From Hsuehochloa calcarea (taxonomy: Eukaryota; Streptophyta; Magnoliopsida; Poales; Poaceae): a DNA stretch of 64,000 nucleotides. This document shows positions 57,227 through 64,000 of the stretch, piece after piece. Position 1 is the stretch's first letter; each line of letters starts with the position of its first letter. The notes under the pieces were generated by a model. That model was not told the origin of the DNA. It did no database searches and saw only the letters and a list, made by a program, of their open reading frames with translations. The translations under genes were made by a program, and so were the position numbers. The stretch lies in assembly GCA_036346395.1 (NCBI GenBank), contig CM070613.1, positions 22,066,818 to 22,130,817 of the forward strand, read 5' to 3'.

Positions 57227-57990
57227 GTGTCGATGTCATTGTCTAAGTATAGATTTTCGAACATCTCCGATAACTATAGATTTTCCATAGAGTGTTGTGT
57301 TCGTGAATCAGCTTGTTCCCAGTGCTTCACAGTTAGAAGAATCTCCACCATCTCACTTGTGAGTCTTGTTCTTCTCTCATCCAATATTCTTCTAGAAATA
57401 CTGAAAGCAGACTCGGAGGAAACCGTCGAGACAGGAACAGTTAACACATCACATGCAAGTATGTATAGTACGGAATATGTTAACTTATGGGCTTGCTACT
57501 ATTGCAAGATTTCAAAGCCTTCTGAATTGAAATCCACCGTATCGTTGTCCATATAGGTGGATAGTTCTCCGCTCTTTGTGGGTCTTGGCTGAGTAGGCTG
57601 CAGTGTAGAAGAAGAAGATCTGGACCTGGAGGAAGAGCCACTGAAGATCTTACCCCACATATTTGTCTTGCTACTTAAGGAGGGGGCTACTAGAGGTCGT
57701 TGTGAGTGGACTCCCTGGAACTTATTTTTATACCTTTAGTAAACCTCGTATAATCGAGAATGAACTTCTATAAAAAAAAAGTCAGTATAGTCTAACCCTA
57801 TAGCCTCACTAAGAAGATTAAGTACACTACTAAATACATTGACTTTACCTCTAGGATCTAAAAGAAATACAAATGCATATAGGTAAATAATTTCTCTCTA
57901 ATATTTAAGGTATTTAATTTCATGGAAACAATAGCATCATGTAAAACTAAGTTATTTTCATACATTTTCAATTGAGTAGCAATCTATAAA
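57227..57990 (-). pseudogene. hAT transposase C-terminal remnant
   Basis: Minus strand: YAFVFLLDPRGKVNVFSSVL (about 57835-57900), matching the RNase H-like/DUF4413 part of plant hAT transposases, then a Ser/Arg-rich spacer (57600-57660). Next comes the hAT dimerisation domain: LTYSVLYILACDVLTVPVST, VSSESAFSISRRILDERRTR (57365-57425), LLTVKHWEQ. Stops occur at the expected WW before QAHKLTYS, after NL, and in the spacer. The N-terminal BED finger and most of the catalytic domain are absent; upstream sequence turns into Copia near 58010. Confidence 0.85.
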
Positions 57991-58012
57991 ATACTATGGA
58001 TAATGAGAGGAG

Positions 58013-59935
58013 ATGTTGGATAGTATACAGCGGACAAAGCAACAGTGGTCTCATAATTTTTTAAAAAAACAACAATATCTTCTCAGCAACGACAAATGTT
58101 GCTCAGTGAATATTCCCACGGAGGGAGACATCAGCATGGATGTGTTAACACACATCGGAGCTGAAAAACTAAATGGACTTACCCCCGTAATTGAAAACAG
58201 CGGTGAGGAAGTAGAAGCATTAGAAGAATCATTCTATGAAGAAATAGCTATAAATTATGTGACCATGGAAGAATCTATGAATAGAACAATCACCAATATC
58301 GAATTTATTTTACAAAAAAATTGTCACAATCATAGATCTTGATCCAGAGCCTGCATCGCTCGCTGAATGTAAGAAAAGATCGGATTGGGAAGATGGGAAG
58401 AAGGCAATAGAAGTATAATTATTATCTCTGAATAAAAAAGAGATTTTTGGGCCTGTAAGCCATACACCTCCCTATGTACACCCTATAGGGCATAAGTGGG
58501 TATTTGTTCGAAAGAGAAATGAAAACAATGAAGTTGTAAGACATAAAACAAACCTTGTTGCACAAGGTTTCACTCAATGACCAGGAGTTGATTATGAAGA
58601 AACCTATTCCCCGGTCATGGGCGGAACTACCTTTAGACATTTAATCTCAATGGTAGTAAACTTGAATTTAGAAATAAAATTTATGGATGTGGTAACCACA
58701 TACCTTTATGGAAACTTAGATTCAGACATTTTATATGAAGGTACCTGAAGGTATCCCTATCCCGAACCAAGACAAAGTAAATAGAAATCTGTATAGTGTA
58801 CAACTCAGAAAGTCGATGTATAGACTGAAGCAATCAGACAGAATATGATATAATCTCTTGAGCAAATTTCTATGCAAGAAAGGCTACATGAACAATGAGG
58901 ATTGTCCCTATATTTTTATACGGCGATCCTAGGATGGATTATGTATAATCTCATTGTATGTAGATAATCTGAATATCATCGGAACCCTGGAAGATATTAA
59001 GAAAACAAGCTCTTACCTGGAGTCGGAGTTCAAAATGAAAGATTTGGGTAAAACCAAATATTGCCTAGGCTTGCAGCTTGACCATGTCCCTAAAGGGATT
59101 TTAGTACATCAGTCAACCTACACTCAGAACGTGTTAGAACAGTTCGGCTTTGAAAAGACATATCCTTTGAAAGTGCCAATAGTCGGGAGATCCTTGCAGC
59201 AAGATAAGGACCCGTACAGACCTAAAGAAAAGGGGAGGAAGTCTTGGGACCATAATTCCTGTACTTGAGTGCAGTAGGAGCACTCATGTATCTAGTAAAC
59301 TGTGCTAGACCAAACATTGTATTTGACGTGAATGTACTAGCAAGGTATAGTGCAAAACATACCAAAAGACATTGGTAGGGAATAAATAACATCTTCCGAT
59401 ACCTCGAAGGAAGCAATGATCTTGGTCTGTTCTACAGAAAGAATCAAGACCTAACTATGACTGGCTATGCAGATGCTGGGTACCTATAAGACCCGCATAC
59501 AGCCATGTCGCAAATAGGCTACGTATTTGTATGTGGAGGAACTGCAATTTCCTAGAAATTGTCTAAGCAAAGTCTTGTATTTACTTCGATGCACCACTCA
59601 GAAATCATAGCATTGTACGAGGCCTCGTGAGAATGTTCTTGGCTTCGGTGGATGATTCACCACATCCAGCAGTCGTGTGGATTAAATACCGCGTAAATCC
59701 CTATTATTATCTATGAAGATAATGCAGCTTGTATTGCACAAGTGCAGATGGGTTATGTGAAGAGTCCTCTCACTAAGCATATCAACCCCAAGTTCTTCTC
59801 TACTCATGAATTGCAAAAAATAGATGAAATTAAAGTACTGCATACAAAGTCATTTGAAAATCTTATAGATTTATTCACTAAGTCACTTCCAGTGTCTAGC
59901 TTTGAAAGATGCGCATACGTGGAATTGGAATGATA
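58013..59935 (+). pseudogene. Copia RT and RNase H, fourth family, 5'-truncated
   Basis: Begins in the acidic linker before RT (58013-58342). RT: GHKWVFVRKRNENNEVVRHK (58492), LVAQGFTQ, stop, GVDYEETYSPVM, IKFMDVVTTYLYGNLDSDIL. The catalytic YVDD reads YVDN (58954-58970), losing one metal-binding Asp. RNase H: KMKDLGKTKYCLGLQLDH, LVNCARPNIVFDVNVLARYS, IGYVFVCGGTAIS, IIYEDNAACIAQVQMGYVKS (59708), LTKHINPKFFSTHELQK, and LIDLFTKSLPVSSFE ending at 59933. More than eight stops or frameshifts. Gag, protease and the integrase core are missing. Confidence 0.88.
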
Positions 59936-60220
59936 AGACTTAGATTAATGCAGAATTTAGAGGGAGAATCTTCACGAACTCTTTATTAAAGCTTGATCAC
60001 GAAGATCGAGTATCCAAAGAATAAATACTGGAGATTAAATGAAATTGGATTGATTGTACTCTTTTTCTCTTGACAAGTTTTCCTGAAGTTTCTCGGATAA
60101 GGTTTTTAATGAGGCAATTCGTGCAGAACAGCAGAACGTGATTCATGTACTCTTTCTCCAAAATTTTTCCACTGGGTTTTTATAGAGTTTTGACGAGACA
60201 TGAACATGATGGATGAGTGT

Positions 60221-60230
60221 CCAAGGGGAG
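60221..60230 (+). other. Polypurine tract
   Basis: CCAAGGGGAG directly before TGTTAAGAAAC of the LTR. An earlier purine run, TAGAGGGAGAA near 59957, may be a decayed second tract. Confidence 0.7.
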
Positions 60231-60512
60231 TGTTAAGAAACTGGACCCAGGTCAGGTAGGCCTGGCCTATGATGGGCTCTTCATCCTCCCAGTAGACTAT
60301 ATAAACGGGGGACTCCCAACCATTGTACTATAGTTTTATAAAAAAAAGCAATAAAGAGAAGTCAGAAGTCCTCTCACATCTCTGTATTCAATCTACTATT
60401 CTGTTCTTGTATTCTTGCATTGTTCTTACGATTTTGAGTTTTGTCAACAAGATAATCACTCGAACTGCACTCGCCAGCGACAGTTCCTCAACAATAACAA
60501 AATCTTGCTACA
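60231..60512 (+). repeat. Short Copia LTR (3')
   Basis: Starts TGTTAAGAAACTGGACC and probably ends CTTGCTACA. About 282 bp, with a TATA box at 60297-60306. It follows the RNase H relic at 58013-59935 in the expected order. The right border is inferred from the ACA end only. Confidence 0.6.
60297..60306 (+). promoter_or_regulatory. LTR TATA box
   Basis: CTATATAAAC, about 66 bases into the short LTR; a good match to plant TATA boxes. Confidence 0.6.
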
Positions 60513-61110
60513 ATTAGTAATAATCCATGTACCTAACTAGTATCACGTCACAGCGCAACACAACAAAATCGCAACCTGACCCTTGACATGACACAGACAA
60601 GAAGTTTTCACACCTGATTTCTTTGGGTGATATCTGATTTATTTTATTGGTGCCTCATAAGGCAGAGTTTTAAGATTTGGATCCTTTGCACACAATACTC
60701 GGCATTAGAAGTCAATCTCCACCATTCGATCGAAAATCAATGTCTTGTTTAATTGTGACAGTAAAATTTATACAGTGAAAATTTTTCTATTGCTATAGTA
60801 TTTTACTACATTATGTTGTGGAATATTGTTTGCCTCCTCACGAAACACTACTCACGCTATGACCTTTGCAGTAATGTAGAGGATCTGGATCAGAGTTTTA
60901 CCGTCCCCAATATGCTTCAGCCTTCAAGAGATCAGGACGACCCGCCAGGCTACCATGATGGTTAATGAATACGTAGCTGCGGCAGACTAGACGACCACTA
61001 GGCATTGAATTTTTTTAATGATATTAATTTAAAAGATAATTACAAAAAATAGTAAAAAATATATAAAAATACGCTACTATCACCATTTGGAATGGCAAAA
61101 TTTTTCTGTC
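60513..61110. other. Non-coding stretch, nothing identified
   Basis: AT-rich DNA without recognisable coding, repeat or terminal motif. Confidence 0.5.
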
Positions 61111-61246
61111 ATCATTCCAATTGACGACAGTATCCCTGTCGCCAATTAGAACAGTGTGGAGAGGTTCATGTCGCCAATTGAACTAACGGCATGACAATTT
61201 CGTCAGTTCAATTGGCGATAGGGATACTGTCGCCAATTGGAGTGAT
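61111..61246. repeat. Foldback (hairpin) sequence, MITE-like
   Basis: Left arm 61111-61152 and right arm 61206-61246 are reverse complements over about 41 bases with three mismatches and one gap, around CAGTATCCCTGTCGCCAATT. Inside the loop lies a second, smaller inverted pair, CGCCAATTGAACT and AGTTCAATTGGCG. Flanking words GACAATTTC and GAAATTGTC also pair. No clear target duplication was found, so class is open: a MITE or a small-RNA hairpin. Confidence 0.75.
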
Positions 61247-61259
61247 GAAATTGTCCTAT

Positions 61260-61904
61260 ATTAATTAATTAATTAATGTGTAGAGAATTCAGCCTAAAGA
61301 TTTAATGTTTTTTATGAAGTTTTTGGTTATACCTTCAAGTGTCCGCGTAGTTCGAAATCCGAAATTGGAGAAGATCACGAAATGCGAAATAAAGAATGCG
61401 AGATTGGCGATGCAATTTGAAATGCGAGTTTGGAGGCGCAATAACACAAATTGTCCCATTCAAAGCGAAATGAAAAAAAAAATTGGGTTTAGGGTTGTCA
61501 TTCGTGTTGTTGTCCCGATTGTATTATTCGCGGAATCGATTCTTTCGAGAAAAGATTACGTAATATTTAATAGTTGAAATATTTGAGAAAAGATATTTAA
61601 GTTTGAAAGACTTCATAATTTAATAGCGAATTATATGGTGCGCTGGGTTTGGTTACGTACATTAGAAACACCAACATACACGAATCAACAAACCAAAATA
61701 CATCTACGATACATGTGTGCCTTTTTGGAATCCAAAAAAAAGGTTGATTGGAACAAAATCTATCAGCCCTAGTGGCCCATCGGTCCCTTCCACTTGTCTC
61801 TAGATTGCCCGCGGCGGTGGCTAGTCTCGAAATCAGTCTTGTTCTATGAGATGGGCTAGACGATTGAATGATGTTATGATAGCAAACTGAATATAACGTA
61901 CCTC
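61260..61904. other. Non-coding stretch downstream of the GRF relic
   Basis: A 90-codon plus-strand frame (61305-61577) shows no domain and is probably chance. Otherwise nothing recognised; it may hold the 3' end of the minus-strand GRF gene. Confidence 0.4.
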
Positions 61905-62602
61905 TTCAATCCAGACTGCCCGTGGGCGACAAGGAGTGCTAGGACGGTTGCCGGTTTCACTACCAGGAACCTTCCCCTTGTGTGCTGCATACTCGGCTAG
62001 GTCAAACTCAGCTTCCTATTCGGGGGTCCTCCACCACCACCCTACTTTCTAGTCTCCTCCGGTGCCTTTTCGGTAGGGTCAGGTACGTAAGGTTTACATC
62101 GTTTGAAGGTCTTAGCTCGCATCGCATAGTTCAACATGTACTTCTGCTTGATGAACGCTCTATCATACATATCCGGGCTGTCGATCCATTAGAAGAAGTT
62201 GCATCACATTTTTGGCTGCCATTATGCACGGATGTAGTTAGGAATTTGTGGAATAGAACGTAAGATGTGAAAAATCTATGTGTATGCAAGATTCACTTAC
62301 GAGGATGTTCCTGCACATGTAGTATGCCCAAACGGCCATCGCCGGGTGTGTGGACTGGATGATCTTAGCTGGTTCTTCGCACACATTTGTGGGTGTAGAA
62401 ACTCCGGTGGTACTAGCACATCCTTTATAGAACAATCCGGGTAGGGTTTAGCCCTCTCGGCAAGCCACTTGCGCTTCCGCAGCATCTTCGCATAGAAGTT
62501 CACCGACGAGTCCGACATCTCCTTCCTCTTAGTTGTGTGAACCAAGCTTTGGTGAAGTGTTGGGTGTGGTGGTGTAGTGTTCTCCTCCAACTCTCTTCTC
62601 AT
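61905..62602 (-). pseudogene. GRF-type zinc-finger gene relic with one intron
   Basis: The best start is the ATG at 62518 (MSDSSVNFYAKMLRKRKW). After a frame shift, exon 1 reads NVCEEPAKIIQSTHPAMAVW, then AYYMCRNIL, and ends at GTAAGT (62295-62300). A 79-base intron ends GGCAG at 62216. Exon 2 continues in phase: PKM, stop, CNFF, stop, WIDSPDMYD. Cys spacing and the CNFFxWID block match a GRF zinc finger (nucleic-acid binding). A second exon stretch follows, AFIKQKYMLNYAMRAKTFKR and DPTEKAPEETRK, with further frame breaks to about 61905. In grasses such domains occur in repetitive, transposon-linked families; the exact family is unknown. Confidence 0.65.
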
Positions 62603-62620
62603 CCAATTCTTTTCTCTCTC

Positions 62621-62628
62621 CTTTTATA
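62621..62628 (-). promoter_or_regulatory. TATA box of GRF relic
   Basis: The complement reads TATAAAAG, 103 bases upstream of the ATG at 62518 and directly next to the 121-bp tandem array. Followed by a CT/GA-rich leader on the minus strand. Confidence 0.55.
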
Positions 62629-62631
62629 ATG

Positions 62632-63138
62632 AGTCTTTTCGGTCTGAAAAGGTGGCGTGGCGGAGTATGGTCTTTTCGGTCTACAAAGGTAGCGTTGTAG
62701 TGTGTTGTCATCTCGGTCTGCAAAAGTGGCAGTTTGTGGCGTGTCGTGGTGCGTTCTTTTCGGTATGAAAAGGTGGCGTGACAGAGTGTGGTCTTTTTGG
62801 TCTGAAAAGGTAGCGTTGCAGTATGTTATCAACTCAGTCTGCAAAAGTGGTAGCATGAGATGTGATAGGGTGCGGTCTCTTTGGTATAAAAAGGGAGTGT
62901 GGTGGAGTGTGGTCTTTTTGGTGTGGAAAGGTAGCATCGAAGTGTATTGTCATCTTGGTCTGCAAAAGTGGCAGTGTGTGGCGTGACTGGGTGAGGTCTT
63001 TTCGGTCTGAAAAGGGGGCGTGGTGGAGTGGGGTCTTTTCGGTGTGGAAAGGTAGCATCGAAGTGTGTTATCATCTCAGTCTGCAAAAGTGGCAGTGTGT
63101 GGCGTGACTAGGTACGGTTTTTAAGGTCTAAAAAGGTA
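62632..63138. repeat. 121-bp tandem array with three-part internal structure
   Basis: Four full units and one partial unit. Each has sub-units of 37, 37 and 47 bases: A (GGTCTTTTCGGTCTGAAAAG...), B (GGTCTTTTCGGTGTGGAAAG...) and C (TCTCGGTCTGCAAAAGTGGC...). A starts near 62632, 62753, 62873, 62994 and 63115. A carries the small palindrome CTTTTCGGTCTGAAAAG. The array sits immediately upstream (minus sense) of the TATA box of the GRF relic. Open minus-strand frames across it change phase each unit (121 is not divisible by 3), so it is unlikely to be coding. Confidence 0.88.
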
Positions 63139-64000
63139 GGGTGTTGCGATGCTAACTCTCTCACATGGTTACCTGTGCACACAAGAACAAACAGTACCGA
63201 AACACGAGACTAGCATAATGTAAGTTGTACAAAAAATTATTTACATGGCATGTTTGTTATTTATAAGAACAAATATCTACTCGTGGACCCTCTTCGGGCA
63301 TACCCCACGTGTGGCTCCTGGACTCAACCAAGCCAGCCGCGACACTAGTATGAATAGGTCAAAAGCTCAGGCAACCGAGGCACCCTACCAATGCGAGTAG
63401 CCCGAGGCGGTGTCGCGAGAGGGTGCTGCATCGGCTGGCTTGCTCTGAGCCTACCGTGCAATTGTGAATCCCCAATGAAGACCTAGCTGCTCTTGCTGTG
63501 TGAAGGCCCACCGCCACCCTGCTCGAAATTGAAGCTCCGGGAGCATGACTCCTCGTGCGACACCACCTCCTCGTCCCAAAAGGGTGTATGAGCTGTGAAA
63601 CAGTACGTTATACATGTGAACATGGCGAATATGATGAAATAGTATGTTGTGCATGCAAACAAGATAGGCATACCTCGTCGCATGAAAGTAGTGGACCGCT
63701 CCGCATACTACTGCCCTATGTGCGGGTGGGACTCAGGACCTGTTAGAGAAAATTGTCGTTAGTAACTAGTAGAGTTCAAAATAAACAACCAGACGTGAGT
63801 GTTTCATGCTGAGCTGCAAACTGTGTCGGGGTACTCCCGGTACGGTGCCACGAGGGTCCGCCCGCCACATCTGTGTGAGCAGCCGTGGGGTGTGATGCAA
63901 CATGGCTCACCCCCATCCACGCACAGGTGGGTCCACCACTTCCCTTGCCCAATGGCAAGATGCCAGCTGGATGCGTCACCTCGTCTTCTCGACGAACTAG
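63139..64000. other. Unassigned stretch beyond the tandem array
   Basis: GC-richer DNA with several short open frames on the minus strand (for example around 63451-63683 and 63776-63979, both with Gly-rich pieces). They may be exons of a repetitive plant gene or transposon, but no motif is firm. The element containing the array may continue past the window end. Confidence 0.35.

Noticed and set aside
62599..63107. Repeat-encoded proteins across the 121-bp array
   Set aside because: The unit length is not divisible by three, so the frame would change every unit; openness comes from absence of stop words in the repeated sequence.
1..64000. tRNA, rRNA or other structural RNA genes
   Set aside because: I looked for tRNA-like TGGCGYAGTTGG/GGTTCGAATCC patterns and rRNA-like blocks by eye and saw none; the tRNA-like words present are retroelement primer-binding sites.

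Overview
The window looks like repeat-rich nuclear DNA of a flowering plant, most likely a grass. Evidence: plant-type Copia and Gypsy polyproteins fill most of the first 53 kb; primer-binding sites resemble the 3' end of plant initiator tRNA-Met (TGGTATCAGAGCC and variants); one LTR starts with TGTTGGAAATATGCCC, which I associate with grass BARE/Angela-type elements; and a hAT fragment, a Pack-MULE-like element and a GRF zinc-finger relic are present. I found no intact host gene, tRNA, rRNA or CRISPR array. Nearly every coding relic carries stops or frameshifts, which fits a pericentromeric or other heterochromatic island.

Layout. 1-7129: a large-gag (SIRE/Maximus-like, by inference) Copia element whose pol has been deleted, followed by an inverted copy of the 3' end of the same family. 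7130-11317: a 4.2-kb Gypsy-type LTR without a visible partner. 11735-15030 (+) and 15031-20801 (-): two opposite-strand pieces of the same large-gag Copia family, one with integrase-RT-RNase H, the other with LTR-PBS-gag-protease-integrase. 20870-25870 (-): a second Copia family, split by a solo BARE-like LTR (22202-23826). 25871-40704 (+): a Tekay/Del-like Gypsy nest of three LTRs and two 5'-truncated pol genes. 40815-46980: a Gypsy LTR interrupted by a structurally complete 5.6-kb Copia element (40896-46518, minus strand) with LTRs, PBS, PPT and a 5-bp target duplication. 47525-53528: a third Copia family with a long leader, decayed gag-pol and 3' LTR, but no matching 5' LTR.

53529-64000 is less dense. 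It holds a non-autonomous MULE with GC-rich contents (55179-56010), a hAT transposase remnant (56765-57990), a 5'-truncated Copia with a short LTR (58013-60512), a foldback sequence (61111-61246), and a spliced but broken GRF zinc-finger gene (61905-62602, minus) whose TATA box directly adjoins a 121-bp tandem array (62632-63138).

Nothing here functions as a pathway. The genes are retroelement gag-pol modules (capsid, protease, integrase, reverse transcriptase, RNase H) in different stages of decay. The most distinctive signals are a 1.3-kb inverted repeat able to form a long hairpin RNA, clusters of CCGGTCNGACCG palindromes in one LTR family, LTR ends abutting RT codons exactly in the Gypsy nest, and the 121-bp array in front of the GRF relic. 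No database search could be run; family names rest on visible motifs and memory.
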